A stretch of DNA of 54,965 nt from Xenococcaceae cyanobacterium MO_188.B32 (GCA_030065635.1 JASJDJ010000026.1:1-54965), one strand, 5' to 3'. Positions 7,990 to 17,522 are shown, counted from the first letter of the stretch. Notes: generated from the sequence alone by a model not told the origin. Numbers and translations are program-made.

Positions 7990-9399
7990 ATGAATGAAAA
8001 AGAAAATAAATACCGTATAGAGAAAGATTCTATGGGAGAAAGACAAATTCCTAAAGAAGCTTATTATGGAATTCAAACCCTCAGAGCGATCGAAAATTTC
8101 CCTATTAGTGGAATTAAACCTTTACCTACTTATATCGATGCTTGTATTTTAATCAAAAAAGCTACCGCGATCGCCAACGGTGAATTAGGTTGTATTCCGT
8201 CTGATATTAGTAAAGGAATTGTCCAAGCTGCGGATGAAGTTCTCAAAGGAAAGTTTCGGGATCAGTTTGTAGTAGATGTCTATCAAGCTGGTGCGGGTAC
8301 ATCTCATCATATGAATGTGAATGAGGTATTAGCCAACCGTGCTTTAGAAATTTTGGGCAAAGACAAAGGCAACTATAAAGAGGTTAGTCCCAACGATCGT
8401 GTTAATTACGGTCAATCTACTAACGATGTAATCCCTACAGCAATTAGAGTTGGTAGTCTACTGGCATTAGAACATTCTCTGTATCCTGCTCTAGATAGTG
8501 CGATCGCTATTCTTCAAAATAAAGCAGATGAATTTCAACATATAGTAAAATCTGGTCGCACCCATATGCAAGATGCCGTACCTGTTAGACTTGGGGAAGG
8601 ATTTCGCGCTTGGGCGCAAATTTTACAGGATCATTTCCGTAGAATTAAAACCGCCGAACAAGATTTATATAACTTAGGTTTAGGGGGAAGTGCAGCAGGT
8701 ACGGGTTTAAATACCCATCCGAACTATCGTCATCGTGTTGCCGAACTACTAGGAGAATTTATTAATAAACCTTTACGCACCGCACCGCACCTAATGGCAG
8801 CAATGCAGAGTATGTCTCCCTTTGTTAGCGTTTCTGGCTCATTACGGAACTTAGCCCAAGATTTAGTCAAAATTTCCCACGATTTGCGTCTGATGGATTC
8901 GGGGCCTAAAACAGGTTTAAAAGAAATACAATTACCTCCCGTACAACCGGGATCGTCTATTATGCCGGGAAAATACAATCCCGTTATGGCAGAAATGACT
9001 TCCATGGTATGTTTTCAAGTTATGGGCTATGATAGCGCGATCGCTTTGGCTGCTCAAGCAGGACAGTTAGAATTGAATGTAATGATGCCTTTAATTGCCT
9101 ACGATCTCATTCACAGTATAGAAATTTTAGGTAATACTATTAAAGCTTTGAGCGATCGTTGTTTGTCTGGTATTACGGCTCGGCGCGATCGATGTTTGGC
9201 TTATGCTGAAGGTAGTTTGGCTTTAGTAACGGCTCTTAATCCTCACATTGGCTATCTTAATGCTGCTGCGGTAGCGAAAGAGTCTTTAGAAACGGGTAAA
9301 TCTATTCGGGAGATAGTTTTAGCTAAAAGCTTAATGACAGAAGCTGAATTAGCTCAAGTCCTAGATTTAGAAAAGATGAGTAATCTACCTGCTAAGTAG
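7990..9399 (+). CDS. aspA: Aspartate ammonia-lyase
   Basis: Encodes 469 residues, the full length of an aspartase/fumarase II superfamily enzyme. It would convert L-aspartate to fumarate and ammonia in the cytosol. Visible motifs: GERQIPKEAYYGIQTLRA at the start, a GAGTSHHMNVNEV substrate loop, NYGQSTNDVIPTAIR, SGRTHMQDAVP, and the catalytic signature GSSIMPGKYNPV. The MGERQIP...YYGIQT start and NDVIPTA favour aspartase over class II fumarase (usually SSSxMPGKVNPTQ), but the two are hard to separate by eye. Monocistronic, with heptamer-type repeats downstream. Confidence 0.8.
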   Translation: MNEKENKYRIEKDSMGERQIPKEAYYGIQTLRAIENFPISGIKPLPTYIDACILIKKATAIANGELGCIPSDISKGIVQAADEVLKGKFRDQFVVDVYQAGAGTSHHMNVNEVLANRALEILGKDKGNYKEVSPNDRVNYGQSTNDVIPTAIRVGSLLALEHSLYPALDSAIAILQNKADEFQHIVKSGRTHMQDAVPVRLGEGFRAWAQILQDHFRRIKTAEQDLYNLGLGGSAAGTGLNTHPNYRHRVAELLGEFINKPLRTAPHLMAAMQSMSPFVSVSGSLRNLAQDLVKISHDLRLMDSGPKTGLKEIQLPPVQPGSSIMPGKYNPVMAEMTSMVCFQVMGYDSAIALAAQAGQLELNVMMPLIAYDLIHSIEILGNTIKALSDRCLSGITARRDRCLAYAEGSLALVTALNPHIGYLNAAAVAKESLETGKSIREIVLAKSLMTEAELAQVLDLEKMSNLPAK

Positions 9400-9420
9400 G
9401 TAGGCGAAATTAACTTTAAA

Positions 9421-9575
9421 ACGGAGGCAAGCAGAGGGAGCAGATGGAGCAGAGGAAGTGGGGGGAGAAATAAAACGTTCCTATTTTATATTTAATTCCA
9501 CCCAGTTATTTAGTTAATGGCTGAATTTTGTTGTTTTTCTAAACTACTAACCACTAACCACTAACTACTAATAAC
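9421..9575. repeat. Low-complexity GGAGCAGA-type and heptamer repeats
   Basis: Just after aspA, a purine-rich run contains imperfect copies of GGGAGCAGA-like units (9427-9470). Near 9541-9575 is a run of CTAACCA-type heptamers (ACTAACC ACTAACC ACTAACT). Both are the short tandem repeat types frequent in cyanobacterial intergenic DNA. Confidence 0.7.
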
Positions 9576-9584
9576 TCACTTTTT

Positions 9585-9986
9585 CTAATCGCTCCTAACT
9601 ATATCTCGGCGAGAAGCAGCGATAGTAATGGTAAAGCCAGCCAGTACATCGATTAAGGACATCAAACTCAAGAGAAAAAAAGTAGAGTTACTCGAAGTAC
9701 CAATGACAATAAACTCTACTATAAAAACAATAAATACTAACGTAGAAAGAGTATGATTAATCACGGACATCATACTAGTCAAGGTAGCTTGCAGAATTTC
9801 CAAATACAGTACAATCAACCCAGCCATTAGCAATAAATCACTAACTGTTACTGTCCAGATAGTTTCTGAAACTAAACTAAGCTGAAATACCTCCTGACTT
9901 AATACTGTTGGCGATCCCCAAATTATAACTAAATGGTATAGAACCCATATAATTGCAAACAAGGGAACGGCATTGAAAAGTTTCAT
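9585..9986 (-). CDS. Small four-helix membrane protein
   Basis: With the ATG at 9986 (MKLFNAVPLFAIIWVLY) the product is 133 residues. An upstream in-frame TTG at 10013 would add nine residues but is less likely. There are four hydrophobic segments (about 6-23, 44-63, 75-95, 100-122 of the shorter form), with a conserved-looking SDLLLMAG and a short basic C-terminus. I recognise similar proteins as conserved uncharacterised inner-membrane proteins in several bacteria but know no function. It is followed by repeats and preceded by a TA module on the same strand. Confidence 0.6.
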   Translation of the reverse strand: MKLFNAVPLFAIIWVLYHLVIIWGSPTVLSQEVFQLSLVSETIWTVTVSDLLLMAGLIVLYLEILQATLTSMMSVINHTLSTLVFIVFIVEFIVIGTSSNSTFFLLSLMSLIDVLAGFTITIAASRRDIVRSD

Positions 9987-10085
9987 AGATTTATTCTGTA
10001 CCAATTGACTCAATCTGCATCAGGATAACTTTCCCTATATATTGAGTGTGTAAATTCAATAAATATTTAAAAATTAAATATCTAT

Positions 10086-10463
10086 TCAAGTTCCCGATCG
10101 AAGATAAATAATGCGATTTTGCCAGTCTTCCTTACTTTGAGTATCCCAAAGCCAAATAATCGCTCTAATTAATCCACCGAAATTGTTAGGCGCAATAGAA
10201 CGATAATCGATAAAAACTACTCCTGTATGATTGATATTTGCTTGTCCCCACTCAGATAAAATAGGTGGAATAGTCTTTTGGTCGTAGGTTATTAACGTAA
10301 GTCGAGCTAAAAACGCAGCTTTTAGAATTATTTCATCGGCAACACCCAGATAATAGCCTTTTTGCCAAGTGTGAATCGAAAATATCGGAATTTCTGGACG
10401 TTTGTTTTCTATTTGCTTGGCTATTTCTGGAGATATTTGTTCGTCAAGTAAAAAAGATAGCAT
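10086..10463 (-). CDS. DUF5615 PIN-like toxin component
   Basis: Encodes 125 residues, matching the DUF5615 (Mut7-C/PIN-like) family: FLLDEQISPEIAKQI at the start with acidic Asp7 and Glu8, LITYDQKTIPPI in the middle, and GVVFIDYRSI near the end. PIN-type folds are metal-dependent RNases, and this subgroup usually appears as the toxin of a two-gene module. The ATG overlaps the upstream gene's TAA by one base (TAATG), so the pair is translationally coupled. Only some PIN acidic residues are identifiable by eye, so catalytic activity is inferred. Confidence 0.75.
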   Translation of the reverse strand: MLSFLLDEQISPEIAKQIENKRPEIPIFSIHTWQKGYYLGVADEIILKAAFLARLTLITYDQKTIPPILSEWGQANINHTGVVFIDYRSIAPNNFGGLIRAIIWLWDTQSKEDWQNRIIYLRSGT

Positions 10464-10909
10464 TATTCTTGCGAACCTTCTTGAAGAACATCTTGAGGAA
10501 TCAATAAAAGTTCGGTTTGGGGTAGAATTCGCTTTATGGTTGTGTAGTTAATAGCTCGATCGTCTTCTATTGCTAAACTAATTTCTTCTGGATAAGCTTC
10601 AGCGTAATTAAATGCTGCTTTTACCCACTCAATTGGTTTTTGTAGATGAGTAACAACTTTTTTCACATCGTGCTGGTATTGTTCGGCTAACATTATTACC
10701 TGCCATACTGCCAAAGTGGAACTCTTCATGTAAGCTTGTCTACCAACAGGTGAATTACGAAATTCAATGTAAGCAAACTCATTTTCTCGTAATGATTCTT
10801 CAATCAACATTGCTCCTGTTTCACTAGGAGTTTTACCCAAGCGACGAGCCAATCTTTGGAGTCTGGTTTCTGTTTCTTCTGACAATCTAGTGCTGACTAC
10901 TTTAGACAT
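10463..10909 (-). CDS. RHH/DUF433-type antitoxin
   Basis: I choose the ATG at 10909 (MSKVVSTRLSEE). The frame stays open further upstream to 11056, but that extension has no family-like sequence and would overlap the divergent promoter region. The product is 148 residues. A ribbon-helix-helix-like start (STRLSEETETRLQRLARRLG, about 5-30) is followed by a DUF433-like winged part (GRQAYMKSSTLAVWQVIMLAEQY, KPIEWVKAAFNYAEAYPEEI). DUF433 proteins are standard partners of DUF5615 toxins. It probably neutralises the downstream toxin and autorepresses. Gene order is antitoxin then toxin with one-base overlap. Confidence 0.75.
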   Translation of the reverse strand: MSKVVSTRLSEETETRLQRLARRLGKTPSETGAMLIEESLRENEFAYIEFRNSPVGRQAYMKSSTLAVWQVIMLAEQYQHDVKKVVTHLQKPIEWVKAAFNYAEAYPEEISLAIEDDRAINYTTIKRILPQTELLLIPQDVLQEGSQE

Positions 10910-11012
10910 TAGTGTGTATGCGCTATCTGAAACTATGTTTACATGGTAACTAAGAGCTACAGGAGTAGTTAATTTTTTCTGCTGATGTTGATTTAAAGAT
11001 AAATAACTCTTA

Positions 11013-11033
11013 CATACAATACCGTATAGTATG
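11013..11033. promoter_or_regulatory. Near-perfect 21-bp dyad, candidate TetR operator
   Basis: The left half CATACAATAC (11013-11022) and right half GTATAGTATG (11024-11033) are inverted copies around C11023 with one mismatched pair. It lies about 46 bp upstream of the preferred DUF6463 start (11079), in the gap between that gene and the divergent antitoxin gene. Dyads of this size are typical TetR-family sites, and the downstream gene encodes a TetR regulator. The half-site ACTATA (minus strand) recurs in the palindrome at 11490-11505. Confidence 0.55.
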
Positions 11034-11078
11034 TTTTCGGTTAAGATAGAGAACATAACCTATAAATCTTTGAGAAAT

Positions 11079-11477
11079 ATGCTAAAACTCTGTGGGTATT
11101 GGTTAATTATCACTAGCATTCTGCACTTTATTGGTGGATTTGTCTTTTTTCCCGAGCCACTAGCAGAAATCGCTCAGGCTGGATGGTGGAATGCTGTTTC
11201 GCCAGACCCTTTTAATTTAAACTACGAGCGAGAGGCAGCTTTCTGGTTTATGATGATTTCTCCACTATTGTTTCTTCTAGGAATGCTTTGTTGTTGGATA
11301 CAAGAGCAACAGCTTGTAATGCCTGCATTTGTAGGTTGGATATTGCTAGCTTTGACAATCATCGGCATTGTGATTATGCCAGTTTCGGGAATTTGGCTAT
11401 TATTGGCACCAAGTGGGATAGTTCTATTTGTCTCGATACAAAATAAAGATTCTAATTTTTACCAGTCTGAAAAATAA
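11079..11477 (+). CDS. DUF6463-family membrane protein
   Basis: The preferred start is the ATG at 11079 (MLKLCGYWLIITSILHF), giving 132 residues. An in-frame ATG at 11031 would place the candidate operator inside the gene. Four hydrophobic helices are visible (about 5-22, 58-78, 88-105, 108-127), with YEREAAFWFMMISP between the first two. This fits DUF6463, small integral membrane proteins of unknown function. The next gene, 96 bp downstream on the same strand, is a TetR-type regulator; that pairing is common for this family and suggests regulated expression. Confidence 0.65.
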   Translation: MLKLCGYWLIITSILHFIGGFVFFPEPLAEIAQAGWWNAVSPDPFNLNYEREAAFWFMMISPLLFLLGMLCCWIQEQQLVMPAFVGWILLALTIIGIVIMPVSGIWLLLAPSGIVLFVSIQNKDSNFYQSEK

Positions 11478-11489
11478 TTTCGTCAACTA

Positions 11490-11505
11490 ACTATAAGCTT
11501 ATAGT
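11490..11505. promoter_or_regulatory. 16-bp perfect palindrome upstream of tetR-like gene
   Basis: ACTATAAG/CTTATAGT is a perfect dyad in the 96-bp gap between the DUF6463 gene and the TetR-type gene. A second, smaller dyad, AGCCTA-aa-TAGGCT, lies at 11521-11534. Either could be an autoregulatory operator. Confidence 0.5.
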
Positions 11506-11573
11506 CTTGGGTAAAATACTAGCCTAAATAGGCTCAGACACCGATGTGCAAAATGTGAAAATATACTCTGATA

Positions 11574-12140
11574 ATGACAAAATCCCTACGGCTTACCCGT
11601 GAAGATTGGTTAGAAACTGGTTTGCAGCTACTTAATGATTCTGGAGAACAGGCATTAACTATAGAACAACTATGTAAAGCGACGAGCCGAACTAAAGGTT
11701 CTTTTTACCATCATTTCAACAGTCATGATGATTTTATTAACGCCCTGCTAAAATATTGGCAATCTAAGTACACAGAGCAGATTATTACAGCAGTCGATCG
11801 ACTAAAAGAGCCAATAGCCCAACGTAGAGAACTCGATCGTCTAGCAGCAAATGTTGACAATCGACTTGAGAGGGTAATTCGCAACTGGTCGGGTGTAGAT
11901 GAGCGAGTCAGACAAATCATTAGACAAGTTGACAATCGACGGATTGATTATCTTACCAACCTTATTGGTAAATTAGTCAAGCTCGATCGAAAAACTGCTA
12001 ACGAATTAGCGATTGTCGAATATGCAGCTTTTTTAGGTTTACATTATTTGTTACCCGATGGCAACTCTAGACAGAAGGAATATTTTATTACTCTTGTTAC
12101 TGACATTATCTCTTGCTATTCCCGTCAACAAACCCAATAA
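11574..12140 (+). CDS. TetR/AcrR family transcriptional regulator
   Basis: Encodes 188 residues. The N-terminal helix-turn-helix is clear: LTREDWLETGLQLLNDSGEQ, LTIEQLCKATSRTKGSFYHHF (about 27-48). The C-terminal ligand-binding part is helical and has no recognisable ligand class; DNRLERVIRNW suggests a TetR C-terminal domain found with lipid or metabolite sensors, but this is weak. It probably represses itself and the upstream DUF6463 gene through the dyads at 11013 and 11490. Confidence 0.85.
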   Translation: MTKSLRLTREDWLETGLQLLNDSGEQALTIEQLCKATSRTKGSFYHHFNSHDDFINALLKYWQSKYTEQIITAVDRLKEPIAQRRELDRLAANVDNRLERVIRNWSGVDERVRQIIRQVDNRRIDYLTNLIGKLVKLDRKTANELAIVEYAAFLGLHYLLPDGNSRQKEYFITLVTDIISCYSRQQTQ

Positions 12141-12325
12141 GTTTCTGTCTTTGTTTGTCCATAAACTAATTTGCCTCTACCTACCAAAGCAAAGGGGGGT
12201 AATTTGTGCTAAAATTCTAGTATAAATGGCTACTATATTGATGTTTATCGGCTAAAAAAGGACTATATACCCCAATTTTAGGCTATTAAACTAGATTATC
12301 GCATAGTTTTGGAGTTTTTCACCTT

Positions 12326-14887
12326 ATGTTTTCCTCTCAGGAACGCATCATTCCGACCGATCTGAGTAATGAAATGTCTCGCTCTTATCTAGAGTACGCT
12401 ATGAGCGTAATTGTAGGACGAGCTTTACCAGATGCGAGGGATGGTCTCAAACCAGTCCATCGACGCATTCTCTACGCTATGTACGAATTGGGACTGACTC
12501 CAGAACGTCCATTTCGCAAATGCGCCCGTGTAGTCGGGGAAGTATTAGGTAAATATCATCCCCACGGAGATACTGCCGTCTATGACGCTTTAGTGAGGAT
12601 GGCACAGGATTTTTCCATGCGGGATCCTCTTATTAACGGTCATGGGAACTTTGGTTCGATCGACAACGATCCCCCAGCAGCCATGCGTTATACGGAATGT
12701 CGCTTACAGGCTTTGGCAACTAATGCCCTCCTGCGAGATATCGAAGCAGAAACTGTAGACTTTGTTGATAACTTTGATGGTTCGCAACAAGAACCAGTTG
12801 TTTTACCCGCTAGAATTCCGCAGTTACTCCTCAATGGTTCATCGGGTATTGCCGTAGGGATGGCGACTAATATACCTCCCCATAACTTAGGCGAGTTAAT
12901 TGATGGGGTAGTTGCCCTGATCCACAATCCAGAAATTAGCGACCGCGAATTGATGCGCTACATTCCCGGTCCTGATTTTCCTACAGGCGGACAGATTTTA
13001 GGTCGATCGGGCATTAAAGATGCTTACACTACTGGTAGGGGTTCAATTACCATGCGGGGTGTAGCAGAAATTGAAACCATTCAGCAAAGGGGTAGACAAG
13101 AAAAAGAAGCCATTATTATTACTCAACTCCCCTACCAAACTAATAAAGCCTCTCTGATCGAAAAAATTGCCGAACTAGTTAACGATAAACGAATTGACGG
13201 CATTTCTGACATTAGAGACGAAAGCGATCGCAACGGAATGCGAATCGTGATTGAATTAAAACGAGATGCTTACCCCAGAGTAGTTCTCAACAATCTCTAC
13301 AAACAAACGCCAATTCAATCTAACTTCGGTGCCAATATGTTGGCGTTAGTGGGAGGAGAACCCCAACTACTCAGCATTAAACAATTCTTACAGGTATTTG
13401 TAGACTTCCGCATTGAAGCAATTACCAGAAGAACTCAGTATCAACTCCGTAAAGCAGAAGAAAGAGATCATTTATTACAAGGTTTATTAATCGCCTTAGA
13501 TAATATTGATGCGGTTATTCAATTAATTCGTGGTGCAGCCGATACAGCTAATGCGAGAAATGAATTAATAGAGAGATTTGGTTTATCTCAAACTCAAGCA
13601 GACGCTATCCTGCAAATGCAGTTGCGGAGATTAACCGCCCTAGAAGCCGAAAAAATTCAGGCAGAACACGAAGACTTACAAAGGCAGATAGCGGATTTAC
13701 AGGATATTCTCGCTAAAAGAGAGCGAATTGAAGCAATTATTGAAGCAGAAGTCACTCAAATCAAAGAACTCCACGCAACTCCTCGACGTACAGAAATTAT
13801 CCAAGGAGAAGGGGAACTACTAGATATCGATTTAATCGCTAACGAACAAGCAGTAATCTTGCTAACCGAACAAGGTTATATTAAACGGATGCCTGTCAGT
13901 AATTTTGATGCTCAAAATCGGGCAACTAGAGGTAAAGCTGCTGCTAAGATCAAAGAAGATGATGTAATCGAACATTTCATTACCTGTTGCGATCACGATC
14001 GTATTCTCTTCTTTAGCGATCGCGGTATTGTCTTTTCTCTCAACGCCTATCAAATTCCCGCAGCCTCCCGCACCGCTAGGGGTATTCCCATCGTTCAGAT
14101 GTTACCTCTCTCCAAGGAAGATAAAATTACTTCTATTATTCCCGTAACCGAGTTTACCGAGGACGAATATTTGGTAATGTTAACCCGTAGAGGGAATATC
14201 AAAAAAACGGCTCTTTCCGCTTTTAGTAATATTCGTGCCAATGGTTTAATTGCTATTTCTCTCGAAGAAGGAGACGAACTAAGGTGGGTACGTCTGGCAA
14301 GACAAGAAGATAGTGTGATTATCGGTACCCGCGAAGGCATGGCAATTCACTTCAAAACCGATCATCAGCAATTGCGTCCTCTAGGTAGATCGACTAAAGG
14401 AGTCAGATCCATGAAACTCAAAGGAGATGATGAATTAATTAGCATGGATATATTGCCCTCTCAAGTCATTGCCAGTATGGCTGCCAATGGAGACGATGAA
14501 GAAGATGATAATTTAGAGAACGAAGAATTAATTGCTGAAGAAGCTAATGTAGGACCTTGGTTACTCGCTATTACCACTAACGGTTATGGTAAGCGCGTCC
14601 CCATCAGTAAATTCCGTCTACAAAACCGTGCTGGAATGGGAGTAAGGGCAATAAAATTTAAATCTACCGACGATCGCCTGGCTGCTATTCATGTAGTTAA
14701 CCAAGAAGATGAAATGATGATTATTACCAACCGAGGTATTATCATTCGTCAAGCAGTAGATGCCATTTCTCCCCAGTCTCGTACTGCTACAGGGGTAAGA
14801 GTGCAAAGGCTAGATGACGATGATGCGATCGCTGCCGTTGCCTTGGTACCACCCGCAGCAGAAAATGAAACAGACGAAGAAGAATAA
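12326..14887 (+). CDS. gyrA: DNA gyrase subunit A
   Basis: Encodes 853 residues, the full type IIA topoisomerase A subunit that cuts and rejoins DNA during negative supercoiling. The catalytic Tyr is at residue 122 (AAMRYTE). The quinolone-region sequence is [11 protein letters not shown] with Thr83 and Asp87, so the E. coli Ser83 position is Thr. The C-terminal beta-pinwheel is present. The GyrA-box position reads QNRATRGKA rather than QRRGGKG; this variant is, as I recall, usual in cyanobacteria. An acidic insert [12 protein letters not shown] lies near residue 715. Monocistronic, ending in a repeat-type hairpin. ParC is the alternative, but length and context favour GyrA. Confidence 0.9.
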   Translation: MFSSQERIIPTDLSNEMSRSYLEYAMSVIVGRALPDARDGLKPVHRRILYAMYELGLTPERPFRKCARVVGEVLGKYHPHGDTAVYDALVRMAQDFSMRDPLINGHGNFGSIDNDPPAAMRYTECRLQALATNALLRDIEAETVDFVDNFDGSQQEPVVLPARIPQLLLNGSSGIAVGMATNIPPHNLGELIDGVVALIHNPEISDRELMRYIPGPDFPTGGQILGRSGIKDAYTTGRGSITMRGVAEIETIQQRGRQEKEAIIITQLPYQTNKASLIEKIAELVNDKRIDGISDIRDESDRNGMRIVIELKRDAYPRVVLNNLYKQTPIQSNFGANMLALVGGEPQLLSIKQFLQVFVDFRIEAITRRTQYQLRKAEERDHLLQGLLIALDNIDAVIQLIRGAADTANARNELIERFGLSQTQADAILQMQLRRLTALEAEKIQAEHEDLQRQIADLQDILAKRERIEAIIEAEVTQIKELHATPRRTEIIQGEGELLDIDLIANEQAVILLTEQGYIKRMPVSNFDAQNRATRGKAAAKIKEDDVIEHFITCCDHDRILFFSDRGIVFSLNAYQIPAASRTARGIPIVQMLPLSKEDKITSIIPVTEFTEDEYLVMLTRRGNIKKTALSAFSNIRANGLIAISLEEGDELRWVRLARQEDSVIIGTREGMAIHFKTDHQQLRPLGRSTKGVRSMKLKGDDELISMDILPSQVIASMAANGDDEEDDNLENEELIAEEANVGPWLLAITTNGYGKRVPISKFRLQNRAGMGVRAIKFKSTDDRLAAIHVVNQEDEMMIITNRGIIIRQAVDAISPQSRTATGVRVQRLDDDDAIAAVALVPPAAENETDEEE

Positions 14888-14896
14888 TCAAAATTC

Positions 14897-14924
14897 GTAG
14901 AGACGCGAAATTTCGTGTCTCTAC
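14897..14924. terminator. GTAGAGAC palindrome after gyrA
   Basis: GTAGAGAC (14897-14904) pairs with GTCTCTAC (14917-14924), with a G-T pair and CGAA/TTCG continuing the stem. It starts 10 bases after the gyrA stop. This GTAGAGAC...GTCTCTAC hairpin type is widely dispersed in cyanobacterial genomes. There is no long T run, so it may be a processing or stabilising hairpin rather than a strict intrinsic terminator. Confidence 0.6.
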
Positions 14925-14952
14925 AGGTTTGTTGAAAAAAATCACAAAATAA

Positions 14953-15354
14953 ATGAAATATCACGTTATCTACGACGGCAATTGCAATCTGTGTACTAAC
15001 TTTACTCAACTCCTCGAACAATTCGATCGCGGTAAATTGTTTGACTATATTCCCATGCAAGATCGAGAAAAATTAGCCGAATTAGGGATTACCGCCCAAG
15101 ATTGTGAAATGGGAATGATTTTAATTGATGGTCGACAACCTAGTAGAAGATGGCAGGGTAGTGATGCAGCAGAAGAAATTACTAACTTGTTACCATTGGG
15201 TGATGCTTTAATTGCTGCTTATCGTGCCATACCAGGGGTAAAATGGATGGGCGATCGCGCTTACGAACAAATTAGAGACAATCGTTACAATTGGTTTGGA
15301 AAAAGAGATTCTACTTATTACCCCACTTATCCCTTTGGTTGTCAAAAAGATTAA
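14953..15354 (+). CDS. DCC-family thiol-disulfide oxidoreductase (DUF393)
   Basis: Encodes 133 residues. The family-defining motif is near the start: YDGNCNLC (Cys11 and Cys14), a thioredoxin-like CxxC placed after a beta strand. GSDAAEEI and LGDALIAAYRAIPG follow, and RYNWFGKR near the end, as in DUF393/YuxK proteins. A redox role is inferred from the CxxC; the substrate is not known. The gene lies 31 bp upstream of the PII gene on the same strand and may be cotranscribed with it. Confidence 0.85.
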   Translation: MKYHVIYDGNCNLCTNFTQLLEQFDRGKLFDYIPMQDREKLAELGITAQDCEMGMILIDGRQPSRRWQGSDAAEEITNLLPLGDALIAAYRAIPGVKWMGDRAYEQIRDNRYNWFGKRDSTYYPTYPFGCQKD

Positions 15355-15385
15355 GATTGTTGCATTAAGTTTAGAGAGAAAATAG

Positions 15386-15724
<339 letters not shown>

Positions 15725-15802
15725 CTAGTTATTAGTTATTAGTTTTGCTTTTAACAATATTCAACAAAATTTAAATAAATGTTAAAACAATCTTAACTTT
15801 GA

Positions 15803-16360
15803 ATGTTTAAGCTAACTTCTGTAGGTGAGGAGTTAGATGTGTTCATAGCTAAAGTATGTTTAGTTGCTCTATTTTTCTTGATTATTGGTGACTGTATTTC
15901 TACTTTTTTTTATCATGTACCAGAGCACGTGTTTGGTAAGTTTCACACTCTAGTTCATCATGGAAAAAATAGAAGTTTCGTCCACTACGCAGTATTGACT
16001 AGAAATCCTTTAGTGTTGCTAGATGGATTTTTAGGAGCTCTTCCCTATTTTATTTTTGTACCTTGGTTGTGGAATATTTCTCCTCTAGGTACTATTTTAG
16101 GTTTAATTTTGGGTGAGCTTCATGTAGTGTGGCGACACGTTTCAATTATTAAATGGAAAACACCCAAACCAATTAAATTGCTCTGTAGGATATTTTGTAT
16201 TACTACTCCCGAACGCCATTGGTTACATCACAAAAATGCCAAACTGGCTTATGGAGATATTTTTACTTTTTTCGATCGTCCTGCTCGGCTATGGCTCAAT
16301 TTTTTAATATTTCTCAAAATTAAGTACAAGTATAAGCGAAAGATTGGTGTTAGTAAGTAA
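15803..16360 (+). CDS. Membrane fatty-acid-hydroxylase-like protein
   Basis: Encodes 185 residues. Histidine clusters typical of di-iron membrane hydroxylases/desaturases are present: HTLVHH (near residue 48), ELHVVWRH (near 111) and ERHWLHHKN (near 138). Hydrophobic helices lie at about 15-35, 70-90 and 92-110. This matches the sterol desaturase/fatty acid hydroxylase superfamily, which uses O2 and reduced ferredoxin to hydroxylate or desaturate lipids or carotenoids. The substrate is not predictable. It is shorter than most family members but has all the His boxes. ATG start, 78 bp after the PII gene, with TTAGTTA heptamers between. Confidence 0.7.
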   Translation: MFKLTSVGEELDVFIAKVCLVALFFLIIGDCISTFFYHVPEHVFGKFHTLVHHGKNRSFVHYAVLTRNPLVLLDGFLGALPYFIFVPWLWNISPLGTILGLILGELHVVWRHVSIIKWKTPKPIKLLCRIFCITTPERHWLHHKNAKLAYGDIFTFFDRPARLWLNFLIFLKIKYKYKRKIGVSK

Positions 16361-16458
16361 CAATTTTATTTTCGAACCAGTTATTGATGTTATTAATTTT
16401 CCTTTCGTTCTTGACTTCGACATAAACGCATAATTTCCTACAATATAAGTCTTCCACT

Positions 16459-17064
16459 ATGCTTCTAACCACAAATTCAAACTCTACTAATTATCTAGAA
16501 ATTAGAGAACCAGAATTATTATTACATTCCTATGAAAAGGGAGAAGAAATATCTCTCATAGAGCCTGGTTTTTGGCAAGTGTATCGGGGTGTAGTTCAAC
16601 TAAGCAGGATTAGTTCTAGTGGTGATGAGATAATTTTAGGCTGGGTAACTGTTAATAATTCTTTTGGTTACTGTTCTCAAAATAACTATCATTATCAGGC
16701 AAAGACTTTATCTAACACCTATCTAAGATGGTGTTCGCCTTTAAAAATTGCCAAATCTCCGGAACTTGCCAGAATTTTAATGGCACAATTAAGTCAACGG
16801 CTAATTAAAGCAGAACAGTTACTAACTATTACTGGAATGCGCAAAGTTGAAGAACGCTTGTGGGAATTGTTACTCTTTTTAAAACAAGAAATGGGTCAAT
16901 CAGTTGTGGATGGTACTCGTCTGACCATACGTTTTACCCATCAACATTTGGCTAGTATTATTTGTACTACCAGAGTCACCGTTACCAGACTCCTTGGCAA
17001 TTTTCAGGCAAGAGGACTAATTAGTATAGATAGCGATCGCCATATTATTGTCAGAGAAAATTAA
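16459..17064 (+). CDS. Crp/Fnr-family transcriptional regulator
   Basis: Encodes 201 residues. A divergent cNMP-binding-like N-terminal domain (about 20-115) has no clear cAMP phosphate-binding cassette. A dimerisation helix follows (SQRLIKAEQLL), then a clear Crp-type HTH: RFTHQHLASIICTTRVTVTRLLGNFQARGLISI (about 155-190). The TRVTVTRLLG recognition helix resembles NtcA, but the sensor domain is too different for a confident NtcA call. Targets and ligand are unknown. Confidence 0.8.
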   Translation: MLLTTNSNSTNYLEIREPELLLHSYEKGEEISLIEPGFWQVYRGVVQLSRISSSGDEIILGWVTVNNSFGYCSQNNYHYQAKTLSNTYLRWCSPLKIAKSPELARILMAQLSQRLIKAEQLLTITGMRKVEERLWELLLFLKQEMGQSVVDGTRLTIRFTHQHLASIICTTRVTVTRLLGNFQARGLISIDSDRHIIVREN

Positions 17065-17183
17065 GCGGAATCGCACTTAAAACTCCATGAGTGGAAAATC
17101 TATTTTATCTTAGTTTTAAACCCTGTCGATAATTCTACTAAAAAATGAATTATCTTCCAAACTTAAAAGGTGTAATCATCTTA

Positions 17184-17226
17184 CAATTATCATAATATCA
17201 CGATTACTATGCTATAATGATAATTG
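17184..17226. promoter_or_regulatory. 10-bp inverted repeat at higBA start, candidate operator
   Basis: CAATTATCAT (17184-17193) and ATGATAATTG (17217-17226) are perfect inverted copies separated by 23 bases. The right arm includes the higB ATG itself (17217-17219). Binding of HigA here would block both transcription and translation start. The spacing puts the arms about three helical turns apart, suitable for two dimers on one face. Confidence 0.55.
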
Positions 17227-17510
17227 GTTACAAACAGCAGGGAGCAAAAGATATTTTTAATGGTAATGATACAAAATATGCACGTAGAGCTTGCCCCCAG
17301 AACTTATGGAAAATTGCTAGGCGAAAGCTTGACCAATTAGATTTTGCAGCTAGTTTGAATGACCTACGTTCCCCACCCAAAAATAAATTAGAAGCTCTAA
17401 AAGGAGATCGAAAAGGGCAGCACAGTATTCGCATCAATGACCAATATCGAATATGTTTTGTCTGGTCAAAAGATGGGGTTACAGAGGTTGAAATAGCGGA
17501 TTACCATTAA
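17217..17510 (+). CDS. higB: HigB-like toxin (RelE superfamily)
   Basis: Encodes 97 residues. The sequence follows the HigB pattern: a start like MIIGYKQQGAKDIFNG, ARRKLDQLDFAASLNDLRSPP, then GDRKGQHSIRINDQYRICFVW and VEIADYH at the end. HigB cleaves mRNA on the ribosome; the C-terminal His/Tyr and the basic residues of the RIND-YRI strand fit that role. The ATG is supported by the family-typical N-terminus. It lies 12 bp before the antitoxin gene (toxin first, as in higBA). Confidence 0.85.
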   Translation: MIIGYKQQGAKDIFNGNDTKYARRACPQNLWKIARRKLDQLDFAASLNDLRSPPKNKLEALKGDRKGQHSIRINDQYRICFVWSKDGVTEVEIADYH

Positions 17511-17522
17511 GAGGAGACGATT

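Noticed and set aside
10910-11056. 49-residue N-terminal extension of the antitoxin
   Set aside because: No RHH-like sequence, overlaps the divergent promoter and the 21-bp dyad; start at 10909 fits the family.
14749-15060. 103-residue minus-strand frame at the gyrA/DCC junction
   Set aside because: Antisense of two well-supported genes and the gyrA hairpin, low-complexity Ser run.
17213-17218. TATAAT as the higBA -10 box
   Set aside because: It overlaps the higB ATG, so a start 6-8 bases downstream would exclude the start codon; no -35 at proper distance.
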